Assembly: GCA_024228115.1 (NCBI GenBank)
Contig: JAAETT010000244.1
Location: 1-34,349, forward strand
Length of the DNA: 34,349 bases
From: a bacterium
GTDB taxonomy: Bacteria > Myxococcota_A > UBA9160 > UBA6930
Direction: 5' to 3'
This document shows positions 9,021 through 17,755 of the stretch, in pieces; the first letter of the stretch is position 1, and each line of letters starts with the position of its first letter. The notes beneath the pieces were generated by a model. That model was not told the DNA's origin. It saw nothing but the letters and a program-made list of their open reading frames with translations, and ran no database searches. A program made the translations under genes and the position numbers.

Positions 9021-10574
9021 TCAGATACCGCGAGGGGCGTTGGTCTGGGGGCGCTGGGTCTTCTGGGCTTCCAGGCGGTTGATGGCGGCTACGTAGGCGC
9101 GGCCACTGGCGACGATGATGTCGGTGTGCGCGCCGTGGCCAATCATGCGGCGGCCGTCTTCGGTCACCGTGACAGTGACTTCGCCCTGGGCGTCCATGCC
9201 GCCTGTGATGGCCTTCACCTGGAACTGGAGGAGCTCGGACTTGGTTTCGGTGAGCTCGGCGATGGCTTTGAACACGGCGTCGACCGGGCCATCGCCCTGG
9301 GCCGTCGCCTTCTTGGGTTCGCCGTCGATCAGGAGTTCCACCGTGGCATTCGGCGTGGCGAAGGTGCCGCTCTGGATGACCAGGTTTCCGAGCCGGAAGC
9401 GCCCGGCTTCCGCGTTCACTGAGCTGGAGACGATGGCTTCCAGGTCTTCGTTGTAGATCGTCTTCTTCTTGTCAGCGAGGGCCTTGAAACGGCGGAAGGC
9501 CTTCTGGAAGTCCTCGTCCGCCAGCTCGTAGCCCATCTCGGTCAGGCGGTCGCGGAAGGCGTGACGGCCCGAGTGCTTGCCCAACACCAACTCGTTCGAC
9601 GGTCGGCCGATCGATTGGGGCGTCATGATCTCGTAGGTGATCGCCGCCTTGAGCACGCCATCTTGGTGGATCCCGGCTTCGTGGGCGAAGGCGTTGTCGC
9701 CAACGATCGCCTTGTTCGGCTGCACCGGGAAGCCGACGATCGACGAAAGCATCCGGCTCGTCGGATAGATCTCGGTCGTGCGGATCTTCGTGTCCAGCCC
9801 GTCGAAGGCATCCTTCCGGACTTTCAACGCCATCACGACTTCTTCCATGGCGGTGTTCCCGGCACGCTCGCCGATCCCGTTGATCGTGCACTCGACCTGG
9901 CGTGCGCCCGCTTCGATGGCGGCCAGGCTGTTGGCCGTCGCCAGGCCCAGATCGTTGTGGCAATGCAGGCTGAAGATCACCTTCTCACTGCCGGGGATGT
10001 GCTCGCGTAGATAGAGGATCAGATCGTGGTACTCGACCGGGGTCGTGTAGCCCACCGTATCGGGCACATTCAGGGTCGTGGCACCGGCCTTCACCGCACA
10101 GTTGAAGACCTGCACGAGGTAATCCCAATCCGATCGGGTGGCATCTTCCGCAGAGAACTCCACGTCATCCGTGAATTGCAGTGCCTGACGCACTGCCCGG
10201 TCCACTTCTTCGAGCACCTGTTCGCGGCCCATCTTGAGCTTGTGCTCCAGATGGATTTCGCTGGTTGCGATGAATGTGTGGATGCGCGGCCGACGCGCCT
10301 TTTCGAGGGCCTCACCTGCACGGGAGATATCGGCTTCGGCGGTGCGCGCGAGGCTGCAGACCCTGGTCTCCTCCAGCGCTTCCGCGATCGCCTTGACCGA
10401 AGCGAAGTCGCCATCGCTGGCGATCGCGAAGCCGGCCTCGATGATGTCCACCCCGAGGCGTTCGAGTTGGCGAGCCAGGGTCACCTTCTCGTTCAGGTTC
10501 ATGCTGCAGCCCGGCGCCTGCTCGCCATCACGCAGCGTGGTATCGAAAATGCGAATGTGTTTGTCGTCGCTCAT
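9021..10574 (-). CDS. leuA: 2-isopropylmalate synthase
   Basis: LeuA condenses acetyl-CoA with 2-ketoisovalerate, the committed step of leucine synthesis. The protein has 517 residues, the usual bacterial type I length. The TIM-barrel start has FDTTLRDGEQAPG (10-22) with metal and general-base residues. HCHND supplies metal-binding histidines, and NGIGERAGN follows. The C-terminal part (about 380-500) is the LeuA regulatory domain that normally binds leucine for feedback control. The start overlaps the pssA stop by ATGA, so leucine synthesis is translationally tied to the phospholipid genes. Confidence 0.96.
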   Translation of the reverse strand: MSDDKHIRIFDTTLRDGEQAPGCSMNLNEKVTLARQLERLGVDIIEAGFAIASDGDFASVKAIAEALEETRVCSLARTAEADISRAGEALEKARRPRIHTFIATSEIHLEHKLKMGREQVLEEVDRAVRQALQFTDDVEFSAEDATRSDWDYLVQVFNCAVKAGATTLNVPDTVGYTTPVEYHDLILYLREHIPGSEKVIFSLHCHNDLGLATANSLAAIEAGARQVECTINGIGERAGNTAMEEVVMALKVRKDAFDGLDTKIRTTEIYPTSRMLSSIVGFPVQPNKAIVGDNAFAHEAGIHQDGVLKAAITYEIMTPQSIGRPSNELVLGKHSGRHAFRDRLTEMGYELADEDFQKAFRRFKALADKKKTIYNEDLEAIVSSSVNAEAGRFRLGNLVIQSGTFATPNATVELLIDGEPKKATAQGDGPVDAVFKAIAELTETKSELLQFQVKAITGGMDAQGEVTVTVTEDGRRMIGHGAHTDIIVASGRAYVAAINRLEAQKTQRPQTNAPRGI

Positions 10575-11416
10575 GATTCAGTCGCACTCCCTTCCGATTC
10601 CGCCGGGATCTCCTCGAGCGTCTTGCCGGTACGCCAGCGCCACACCCACTCCACCGGCCCGGAGGCCACGTAGACGATCCCAACCAGGAAGAGCGTGACA
10701 GAGGGCTTCGAGAGGATCACCGCCAACGCCAACACCATCAGCACCGTGGTCGTGTAGGAGCCCCTGATGCGAAGATCCTTGAAGCTCCGGTAGGGAATGG
10801 GACTCACCATCAGCACGCCGAGTAGTGCGATACCAACGCCTGCCAGGGGTGCGGGGATATCGAGAGGCAACCCGCTCTCACGCAGGAAACCCGCGAACCA
10901 GACCGAGGACAACACCATGCCGGCGCCCGAGGGCGTGGCCAGGCCTTCGAACCTGCCACGGTACCGATCCGGCGTGACGTTGAAGCGCGCCAGCCGCAGT
11001 GCGGCACAGGCCGCGTACAGGAATGCCAGCACCCAACCCGTCCAGCCCAGCTGTTGGAGGGCACCCGCTTGATAGGCGAGCATGGCCGGCGCAACACCGA
11101 ACGAGACCGTATCGGCGATCGAATCGTATTCAGCGCCGAAGCGGCTGGTCGCCCGCGCCATCCGCGCGACACGGCCGTCGAGCACATCGAAGATCCAGGC
11201 GATGAAGATCGCCAGGGCGGCGCGATCCAGGTCGCCTCGTGCCGCCAGGGTGATCGACCAGAAACCCGCCGCCAGGTTGCCCGTCGTGAAGAGCTGCGGA
11301 AGCAGGGCCATGCCCCGGCGGGCATCACCACGCTGGCGGCGACGTCGCTTGCGCCTGCGCCGAGCGCCCTCTCGATCGGCCTGTCCTGTCGGGCTCGGGA
11401 TTTCGGACTCGCTCAT
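10571..11416 (-). CDS. pssA: CDP-diacylglycerol-serine O-phosphatidyltransferase
   Basis: This membrane enzyme makes phosphatidylserine from CDP-diacylglycerol and serine. It belongs to the CDP-alcohol phosphatidyltransferase type: the signature DGRVARMARATSRFG then EYDSIAD fits DGX2ARX8GX3DX3D. The protein has 281 residues with about seven hydrophobic segments. An unusually basic stretch (RRRRKRRRRQR, about 20-30) precedes the first helix and may bind acidic lipid heads. The stop overlaps leuA and the start overlaps the psd stop, each by ATGA. Psd, next to it, uses its product. cdsA, which would supply the substrate, is not in the window. Confidence 0.94.
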   Translation of the reverse strand: MSESEIPSPTGQADREGARRRRKRRRRQRGDARRGMALLPQLFTTGNLAAGFWSITLAARGDLDRAALAIFIAWIFDVLDGRVARMARATSRFGAEYDSIADTVSFGVAPAMLAYQAGALQQLGWTGWVLAFLYAACAALRLARFNVTPDRYRGRFEGLATPSGAGMVLSSVWFAGFLRESGLPLDIPAPLAGVGIALLGVLMVSPIPYRSFKDLRIRGSYTTTVLMVLALAVILSKPSVTLFLVGIVYVASGPVEWVWRWRTGKTLEEIPAESEGSATES

Positions 11417-12096
11417 GCGGCCTCCTCCCCTTCGAGCTCAGCGATCACCGTGCTCCCACCCCGCACCCGGGTGCCGCGCTCCACCAGCGCCGTGGTGCCG
11501 AGGGGCAGCACCACATCGGTACGTGAGCCGAAGCGGATCAGCCCGTAGCGTACGCCCCGGTCGAGCCACTCGCCGATCTCCGGATGGCAGAGGATGCGCC
11601 GGGCGATCAGCCCGGTGATCTGCACGACGCCCACCTGCCGGCCGTCGGCCATGGCGAGGGTCATCGCGCAGCGGACATTGCGGGTCTCGGCCTCGCGGTT
11701 GAAGGCGGCCAGGTAGGCATCCCCGGAACGCTCGAGCGAAACGACGCGTCCGGACACCGGCACACGGTTCACGTGAACGTTGAAGACTGAGAGGAAGATG
11801 CCTATCCGCAAAGCCTTTTCGCCATCCGCGGTCTCGATCTCCCCGACCTCGATGACGCGCCCATCGGCCGGCGCGATCACGAGCCGCTCGCCCTCCGGGA
11901 GGGTCCGCTCCGGGTTCCTGAAGAAGGCCGCCACGAACACACCGAGCCCGCCGAAGACGGCGGAGACGATCGATGCCTCCAGGCCCCAGGCCAGGCCGGA
12001 CACCACGAACAGGGGTATTCCGAACCGGTAGACATCCGGCGCGAACCAGGCGGTGAGCCTCTCCTGGAAATGGGGGTCGGCCGGGCGCTCGCTCAC
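11413..12096 (-). CDS. psd: Phosphatidylserine decarboxylase (short, PSD-A type)
   Basis: The enzyme converts phosphatidylserine to phosphatidylethanolamine at the membrane. The protein has 227 residues, matching the short archaeal/deltaproteobacterial-type family. Two hydrophobic segments near the N-terminus (about 25-60) anchor it. SVFNVHVNRVP is the family motif, and RFGSR near residue 192 contains the Gly-Ser self-cleavage site that yields the pyruvoyl group. The start is GTG 12096, one nucleotide after the ilvC stop, so translation is probably coupled. Confidence 0.94.
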   Translation of the reverse strand: MSERPADPHFQERLTAWFAPDVYRFGIPLFVVSGLAWGLEASIVSAVFGGLGVFVAAFFRNPERTLPEGERLVIAPADGRVIEVGEIETADGEKALRIGIFLSVFNVHVNRVPVSGRVVSLERSGDAYLAAFNREAETRNVRCAMTLAMADGRQVGVVQITGLIARRILCHPEIGEWLDRGVRYGLIRFGSRTDVVLPLGTTALVERGTRVRGGSTVIAELEGEEAA

Positions 12097-12097
12097 G

Positions 12098-13120
12098 TCA
12101 GTTCTTCGATCGATCGACCAGACGATTCTCGCCCAGCCAGGACATCAGGCCACGCAACCGCGCGCCTACCTTTTCCATCGGATGCTCGGCCGCCCGACGC
12201 CGCATGGCGTTGAAGCCGACGAAGCCCGACTGGTTCTCGAGGATGAACTCCTTGGCGAACTCGCCTTCCTGGATCTCCTTCAAGACCTGCCGCATCCGAT
12301 CCTTCACACCCGCATCGATGACGCGCGGGCCACGGGTGAAATCCCCGTACTCCGCGGTATTCGAGACCGAGTAGCGCATATTGGCCATGCCGTTTTCGTA
12401 GATCAGATCGACGATCAGCTTCACCTCGTGGATCGTCTCGAAGTACGCCATCTCCGGCGCGTAGCCCGCTTCGACGAGGGTCTCGTAACCGTTGCGCATC
12501 AACTCGGTGAGCCCACCACACAACACGGCCTGCTCGCCGAAGAGATCGGTCTCGGTCTCCTCGCGAAAGGTCGTCTCGATGATGCCGGCGCGGCCGCCGC
12601 CGATCGCCTTGGCGTAGGCCAGCCCGATCTGCAGCGTGTCGCCGGTCGGGTCCTGATGCACCGCGACGAGGCACGGCACACCCTTCCCTTCCTCGTAGTG
12701 GGCGCGCACCGTATGGCCGGGCCCCTTCGGCGCAACCATGAAGACATTCACGTTCTCCGGCGGAGTGATCGCCTGGAAGTGGATGTTGAAACCGTGGGCC
12801 ACGGCCAGGTAGTCGCCGGGCTCGAGCCCCGGAGCAATCTCGTCGGCGTAGAGCGCGGCGGCGGTCTCGTCCGGGACGGTCAACATGATCACCGAGGCCT
12901 CACGGGCCGCCTGGTCCGGAGTCGCCACGCGCAGACCCGCGGCCTCGGCCTTCGACCAGGAAGCCGAATCCTTGCGCAGCCCCACCACGACATCGACGCC
13001 GGAGTTCTTCAGGTTCTGGGCGTGGGCGTGGCCCTGGCTGCCGTAGCCGATCACGGCGACGATCCGGCCCTCGAGCCGGCCGAGGTCCGCGTCCTTGTCG
13101 TAGTAGATGTTCAGTGCCAT
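12098..13120 (-). CDS. ilvC: Ketol-acid reductoisomerase (class I)
   Basis: IlvC isomerises and reduces acetolactate or acetohydroxybutyrate in valine, leucine and isoleucine synthesis. The protein has 340 residues, the short class I form. The Rossmann motif is [12 protein letters not shown] (25-36), followed by GLRKDSASW with the serine residues typical of NADPH use. The catalytic-domain motifs [23 protein letters not shown] and SNTAEYGD carry the Mg-binding residues. A GGAGA lies about 11 nt upstream of ATG 13120. ilvB and ilvN, often just upstream, are absent; tsaB is there instead. Confidence 0.97.
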   Translation of the reverse strand: MALNIYYDKDADLGRLEGRIVAVIGYGSQGHAHAQNLKNSGVDVVVGLRKDSASWSKAEAAGLRVATPDQAAREASVIMLTVPDETAAALYADEIAPGLEPGDYLAVAHGFNIHFQAITPPENVNVFMVAPKGPGHTVRAHYEEGKGVPCLVAVHQDPTGDTLQIGLAYAKAIGGGRAGIIETTFREETETDLFGEQAVLCGGLTELMRNGYETLVEAGYAPEMAYFETIHEVKLIVDLIYENGMANMRYSVSNTAEYGDFTRGPRVIDAGVKDRMRQVLKEIQEGEFAKEFILENQSGFVGFNAMRRRAAEHPMEKVGARLRGLMSWLGENRLVDRSKN

Positions 13121-13241
13121 GGGGGATGCATCTCCGTGGGTTCCTGGGGGACAAAGCGGGCCTTGTGGGCCGGGGACTCCGCCTGCGCTTCCGGGCGCTT
13201 ACGGGATTCCGGCGTCCGCCGAAGGGCCGAGGCTACGAAAG

Positions 13242-13252
13242 CCCCGGAGGGG
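13242..13252 (-). terminator. Weak hairpin after tsaB
   Basis: On the minus strand, CCCC-TCC-GGGG followed by CTTTC starts 2 nt after the tsaB stop. The stem is only 4 bp and the T run is short, so any termination is likely partial. It opens a 134-nt spacer to ilvC in which I saw no clear promoter or T-box. Confidence 0.35.
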
Positions 13253-13254
13253 TG

Positions 13255-14052
13255 TCAAAGCGTCGGTTCGAGGGCCTCGCCCGTTCGCTTCACCTCGGCT
13301 TCCGCACGCCTCAAGTAGCGGGGACGCAGGGCCGCCGCAGCTTGCCCGCCACCCGCCTCCAGGCGCGCCAGGGCAAGCTCTCCGACCCGCCCAGCCCGGG
13401 CGGCGACAGCCGGAGACAGCTCGAGGCCAGGGCCGGAGGCCGCAACCAGGGCAGCCGCCCCGTCGAAGGCATCTTCGCCTACCATGATCTGCGTACCGGG
13501 TGGGAGCAGCCGGGAGAGCCCCTCCGGCGAATAGACGCTCTCGGCTACGATGGGCTCAGCGGCCGCATCGGCCGAGCTCCAAACGCCCGCATAAAGCTCC
13601 CCGCGGCGCGCGTCGAGGAGTGCGGCCACGGGCCCACTCGCGCCGTGGGCCGCCCGCGCCAACGCCGCCAGCGTGGACACGCCGACCAGCGCCGGCCCGG
13701 CCCCGAAGGCCAGGCCCTTGGCGGTGGCGATCGCAATGCGCAGCCCTGTGAACGAACCGGGCCCGGCCGAAACCGCGATCGCATCGAGATCTCCCAAGCC
13801 GAAGCCGGCTTCGTCGAGCACGGTGTCGATCCCTGGAAGCAGCCGCTCCGAGTGGACGCGCGCGCCCTCGCTGGACAGCTCCGCGATCACCCGCGGCCCC
13901 TCGAGGATCGCCACGCTCATCACCCGGGTCGCCGTTTCGAGTGCGAGGATCCGCGGCCCGCCGGTGGCAGCCCGGGGGCGATTCGAACGACCGGCCTCGA
14001 CCCGATGGCGCGGCCTTCCGCGCCCGTTCCCGGAGTGGCGCTCGGCTGCCAA
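13255..14052 (-). CDS. tsaB: tRNA N6-threonylcarbamoyladenosine biosynthesis protein TsaB
   Basis: TsaB is the non-catalytic partner of TsaD in making t6A37 on ANN-decoding tRNAs. Core motifs are ILALETATRVMSVAI and AGPGSFTGLRIAIATAKGLAFG (about 94-115). The only usable start upstream of ILALETAT is TTG 14052, giving 265 residues with a 33-residue basic lead that is longer than usual. The next in-frame starts would remove the conserved beta strand. The ribosome-binding site is poor. The frame is the same as rseP and begins two codons after its stop, so reinitiation after rseP is the likely mode. Confidence 0.9.
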   Translation of the reverse strand: MAAERHSGNGRGRPRHRVEAGRSNRPRAATGGPRILALETATRVMSVAILEGPRVIAELSSEGARVHSERLLPGIDTVLDEAGFGLGDLDAIAVSAGPGSFTGLRIAIATAKGLAFGAGPALVGVSTLAALARAAHGASGPVAALLDARRGELYAGVWSSADAAAEPIVAESVYSPEGLSRLLPPGTQIMVGEDAFDGAAALVAASGPGLELSPAVAARAGRVGELALARLEAGGGQAAAALRPRYLRRAEAEVKRTGEALEPTL

Positions 14053-14058
14053 ACCTGA

Positions 14059-15753
14059 CTACAGACCCCGCATCCAGTCGAAGAAGTTCGACCAGTTGCG
14101 GGAAACATCATTCCATAGAGCGAAGCTCATCAGGGCCACCAACAAGATCAGTCCGACCTGCTGGACGAGCTCGCGGGTGCGAACCGAGAGCGGGCCACGC
14201 TTCACGCCTTCGACCAGGGCAATCAACGCCTGGCCGCCGTCGAGGATCGGAATCGGCAGAAGGTTCAGGATGCCGAGGTTGATGCTGATCAGCATCAACA
14301 GCTGCAGGAAGCGATCCCAGCCAGCCTGGAAGGCGGAGTGGCTTTGCTTGGCGATCTCGATCGGGCCGCCGATCGCCTTACGTGAGATATCGCCAGTGAT
14401 CAGCTTGCGAAGCCCGCGCAGGAAGAGTGTGGTGACCTCGTAGGTCATCACCGTCGCGCGCGGAATGGCGACGAAGGGGTTGCGCAAGCGCTCCTGACGA
14501 ACGGCACCCTGAAGCGCCGCGTTCGCACCCTGAATGCCGATCAGATACTCCTCCTGATCGTTTCCCTCGATCTGGGAAGGCACCTTCTTGGGTTGGATCG
14601 ACACGCGGCGCGTCTCCCCGGCCCGCGCGATCTGGATATCGAGGCTTCGGCCGCCGCTGCCGAGCACCGTCTCCTGGAAGGTGAGAAAGCTGCCGATCGG
14701 TCGCCCGTCGACGGCCACGATCAGATCGCCGGCCTCGATCCCAGCCTGGGCCGCTGGCATCTCCTCGGAAACCGCGGCGACCAGGACGACCGCCGGAGCC
14801 ACACCCAATGCGTCCACGCTGCCGAGGGCCGGAACGCTGACGTCGACCGGGCTCTCTTCTGCCTCCAGGTAAATACCTTGGGGCCGCATGACGCGGAGGC
14901 CGATCTCGCCCACTTCCCCGGCTTCGCGGTAGGCCACGGCAAAGCCGGCCCAGTCCTCGACCTCGCGTTCTCCCACCCGAACCACGCGATCGCCTGCCCT
15001 CAATCCGCTCACTGCAGCAATCGCCTCCGGCCCCGAGAATCCGATCAGCGCCTTCTGCCGCTCGTGCTGGATGCCTAGCCAGCCGACCTGTTTGTCATCG
15101 CGAAACACCCGGTCGATTCCGGGACGGGTTTCGATCGGCACCGAACGTGTGAAATCCGCAGTTCCCTCGCGCTGGATCCCGAGCTCGACGCGTTCGCCCG
15201 GATGCTCCCGGACGAACTCGTTCAGATCCTGCCACCAGGTGACCGGCTCGCCGTTCAGCTCCAGGATCCGGTCGCCAGCGGCGAGACCCGCCCGTGCGGC
15301 CGGTGAGGCCGGTTCGATCGTGCCGATCACCGGGGCCTGCCGATCGATACCCACCCAGAGCGTGCCCGTCAGTAGCAGTACGGGAAGCACCAGATTCATC
15401 GCGGGGCCCGCGAGGTAGATCGCCAGCTTCTTCCACATCGGCTGGGCAGGCAGGCTGCGAGCGGGATCCTCGAGCGCTTCCGGGCCGTCCTCTTCGCCGG
15501 GATTCTCCCCGAGCATCTTCACGTAGCCGCCCAGGGGGATCCAAGCCACGACGTAGTCCGTGCCACTGCGCGTCCAGGCCATGCGGAAGCGGCCGATTCC
15601 AATCGGCGAACCGAAACCGATCGAAAACTTGAGTACGCGAACGCCACAGAGTTTCGCCACGATGTAGTGGCCCCACTCGTGAACCGTGACGAGCACGCCG
15701 AGCATCAGTATGAACGCAAAGATGCCCTCTGCACCGGTGGCGATTTGGCTCAC
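14059..15753 (-). CDS. rseP: RIP metalloprotease RseP/site-2 protease with three PDZ domains
   Basis: This inner-membrane zinc protease cuts within membranes, classically the anti-sigma-E factor and leftover signal peptides. The zinc motif HEWGH is at 25-29 in the first helix, and the third ligand motif LDGG is at 504-507 in NLLPIPILDGGQAL. The protein has 564 residues against 450 in E. coli. Three PDZ-like units can be seen: about 142-205 (SPAARAGLAAGDRILELNG), about 225-292 (VSGLRAGDRVVRVGERE) and about 322-388 (MPAAQAGIEAGDLIVAVDG). E. coli has two. GTG 15753 overlaps the dxr stop by GTGA. Confidence 0.95.
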   Translation of the reverse strand: MSQIATGAEGIFAFILMLGVLVTVHEWGHYIVAKLCGVRVLKFSIGFGSPIGIGRFRMAWTRSGTDYVVAWIPLGGYVKMLGENPGEEDGPEALEDPARSLPAQPMWKKLAIYLAGPAMNLVLPVLLLTGTLWVGIDRQAPVIGTIEPASPAARAGLAAGDRILELNGEPVTWWQDLNEFVREHPGERVELGIQREGTADFTRSVPIETRPGIDRVFRDDKQVGWLGIQHERQKALIGFSGPEAIAAVSGLRAGDRVVRVGEREVEDWAGFAVAYREAGEVGEIGLRVMRPQGIYLEAEESPVDVSVPALGSVDALGVAPAVVLVAAVSEEMPAAQAGIEAGDLIVAVDGRPIGSFLTFQETVLGSGGRSLDIQIARAGETRRVSIQPKKVPSQIEGNDQEEYLIGIQGANAALQGAVRQERLRNPFVAIPRATVMTYEVTTLFLRGLRKLITGDISRKAIGGPIEIAKQSHSAFQAGWDRFLQLLMLISINLGILNLLPIPILDGGQALIALVEGVKRGPLSVRTRELVQQVGLILLVALMSFALWNDVSRNWSNFFDWMRGL

Positions 15754-16928
15754 GGAGTCAGATCCTCCAGATGCGCCCGAGCCTGGGCCCTTGCCCAGGC
15801 GTCGGCGGCCTCCACTTCTTCCAGACGCTCGACCGCTTCGCCTTCATGATCGGCGAGCCAGGCCTCGAGCACGAGGCCGTTGGTGGCTGCGATTCGGGGG
15901 AAGAGCAGCCCCCCCGCGAGGAAGGCTGCGACGGATACTTCGTTGGCTGCGTTCAGCACCGCCGGTGCGGCCTCACCGCCCGTCAGGGCGCGGAAGGCCA
16001 GATCCAGGCAGGGGAAGCGTTTGGTATCCGGAGTCTCGAAATCGAGCCGTCCCGCGGCGGCCAGGTCGAGCCGCGGCGTCGAGACCGGCAGTCGCTCGGG
16101 CCAGGAGAGCGCGAGCGCGATCGGTCCCCGCATATCGGGCATTCCCAGCTGCGCGAGCACCGACCCGTCTATGAACTCCACCAGCGAATGCACGATCGAC
16201 TGCGGGTGCACCACCACCCGGATGCGTTCCGGCGGAACGTCGAAGAGCCAGCGCGCCTCGATCACCTCGAGGCCCTTGTTCATCAGGCTGGCCGAATCGA
16301 TCGTGATCTTCGGCCCCATGCTCCAGTTCGGGTGGTCGAGAGCCTGCTCGACACTTGCGCCCGCGATTTCTTCTTTGCTCCAGGTGCGAAAGGGACCACC
16401 CGAGGCGGTCAGGATGAGGGCATCGATGTCTTCCGGGCGCTGACCGGCCAAGGCCTGGAAGATCGCGCTGTGCTCGCTGTCGACGGGCAGGAGCGCCACG
16501 CCGGCACGCTCCACCTCGCGGCGGACCAACGCCCCGGCCATCACCATCACCTCTTTGTTGGCAAGCGCGATATCGCGGCCCGCGCGGATCGCGGCGAAGG
16601 TGGGAGCCAGGCCCACGGCGCCCACCAGGCCCGCGACCACGAGGTCGGCTTCGTATTCGGCGACGGCAATCAGCCCTGCGGCCCCAACGACGATCTCCGG
16701 GACCGGGACCGAAGCCGCCTCGAGACGCTGACGAAGCTCCGCCGCCCCAGCCTCCTCCATCACCGACACCCGCCCCGGGCGTACCTGCGCCACCTGCTCT
16801 GCCAACCGCTTGATGTTCAGGCCGGCGGCCAACGCCGTGACGCGAAAGCGATCCGGGAACTCCTGGGCCACCGAGAGCGTCTGCTCGCCGATGCTGCCCG
16901 TGCTGCCGAGGAGCGCCAGACGCCTCAC
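15750..16928 (-). CDS. dxr: 1-deoxy-D-xylulose 5-phosphate reductoisomerase
   Basis: Dxr makes 2-C-methyl-D-erythritol 4-phosphate, the committed step of the MEP isoprenoid pathway, using NADPH. GTG 16928 gives 392 residues beginning MRRLALLGSTGSIG, with the nucleotide motif GSTGSIG at 8-14. Further motifs are ALANKEVMVMAG, LLPVDSEHSAIFQAL (metal-binding Asp and Glu) and ASGGPFR, with NWSMGPKITIDSASLMNKGLE after that. The longer frame up to 17072 is a shadow of uppS. The start overlaps the uppS stop by GTGA. Many relatives have cdsA between these two genes; here there is none. Confidence 0.97.
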   Translation of the reverse strand: MRRLALLGSTGSIGEQTLSVAQEFPDRFRVTALAAGLNIKRLAEQVAQVRPGRVSVMEEAGAAELRQRLEAASVPVPEIVVGAAGLIAVAEYEADLVVAGLVGAVGLAPTFAAIRAGRDIALANKEVMVMAGALVRREVERAGVALLPVDSEHSAIFQALAGQRPEDIDALILTASGGPFRTWSKEEIAGASVEQALDHPNWSMGPKITIDSASLMNKGLEVIEARWLFDVPPERIRVVVHPQSIVHSLVEFIDGSVLAQLGMPDMRGPIALALSWPERLPVSTPRLDLAAAGRLDFETPDTKRFPCLDLAFRALTGGEAAPAVLNAANEVSVAAFLAGGLLFPRIAATNGLVLEAWLADHEGEAVERLEEVEAADAWARAQARAHLEDLTP

Positions 16929-17737
16929 GAGCCCTCTCGCACCTGGGCACCGGTCTGGCCGAAGCGGCGCTCGCGGCCATTGAAATCGGCGATCGCCGCT
17001 TCCAGCTCGGCGCGCCCGAAATCCGGCCACATGCAATCCGTGAGGTGGATTTCCGCGTAGGCGAGTTGCCACAACAAGAAGTTCGAGATCCGCATTTCCC
17101 TGCCCGTGCGGATCATCAGATCCACATCGGGAAGCTCGGGCAAATCGAGGTGGGCCGCAAAGGTCTTCTCGTCCAGGCCGTCGGGATCGAGGCTTCCCTG
17201 TTCGTGCTCGCGCAGCAGGCGCCGCGCGGCATCCACGATCTCTGCTCGGCCCCCGTAGGAGAGCGCGAAGACGAGCTGCATGCCCGTTCCACTCTCCGTG
17301 CGCTGCTTGGCATTCTCGAGCGTGCGACGGACGTTAGGCGGAAGGCGTTCCATGCGCCCGATCGTGCGAATGCGGCAACCGCGCTCGATGACCTCCGGAA
17401 GATCCAGCTCGAAGAACTCCTCGGGCAGGCGCATCAGCAGGTCGACCTCCTGCTTCGGGCGATTCCAGTTCTCCGAGGAGAAGGCAAACAGGGTGAGAAA
17501 GCCGATGCCCAGATCGTCCGCGGCGCGCACGATCTTCCGCACGGCCTCCAGCCCCGCTCGGTGGCCCTCGGTGCGGGGGAGCCCCCGCCCTTCCGCCCAA
17601 CGGCCGTTGCCATCCATGATGACGGCGACGTGCCGCGGGATCGCGGCGCCCGCCGGGTCGGTTGCGGGTTCGGATCCCTCGGGCTTGGACCCTTCGGGTT
17701 GGGAGCCTCCGGGCTCTGCGTGTCGGCGCTCGGACAT
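16925..17737 (-). CDS. uppS: Undecaprenyl diphosphate synthase (isoprenyl transferase)
   Basis: UppS makes the C55 lipid carrier for peptidoglycan and other wall polymers. The protein has 270 residues. The catalytic Asp42 is in VAVIMDGNGRWA, followed by FSSENWNRP. The pyrophosphate-binding segment reads IRTGREMRISNFLLWQ (209-224): the Arg, Arg and Ser of E. coli RTGGEHRIS are kept, but the second Gly is Arg213. The first 33 residues are a low-complexity lead with a PEGS-like repeat (GSQPEGSKPEGSEP). GAGGAAG stands 7 nt before ATG 17737, so the lead is translated. The gene lies 18 nt after frr. Confidence 0.96.
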   Translation of the reverse strand: MSERRHAEPGGSQPEGSKPEGSEPATDPAGAAIPRHVAVIMDGNGRWAEGRGLPRTEGHRAGLEAVRKIVRAADDLGIGFLTLFAFSSENWNRPKQEVDLLMRLPEEFFELDLPEVIERGCRIRTIGRMERLPPNVRRTLENAKQRTESGTGMQLVFALSYGGRAEIVDAARRLLREHEQGSLDPDGLDEKTFAAHLDLPELPDVDLMIRTGREMRISNFLLWQLAYAEIHLTDCMWPDFGRAELEAAIADFNGRERRFGQTGAQVREGS

Positions 17738-17755
17738 GGGATGACTTCCTCGGCG

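Noticed and set aside
7281-9422. 713-codon plus-strand frame across asd-like, leuB and leuA
   Set aside because: It spans three real genes in antisense, crosses their boundaries and has no recognisable domain.
13121-13254. T-box or leucine-type attenuator before ilvC
   Set aside because: No T-box core, no run of Leu/Val/Ile codons and no strong terminator pair was found in the 134-nt spacer.
16929-17072. Longer Dxr start at 17072
   Set aside because: The extra 48 residues are an out-of-frame shadow of uppS; GTG 16928 gives the normal Dxr N-terminus.
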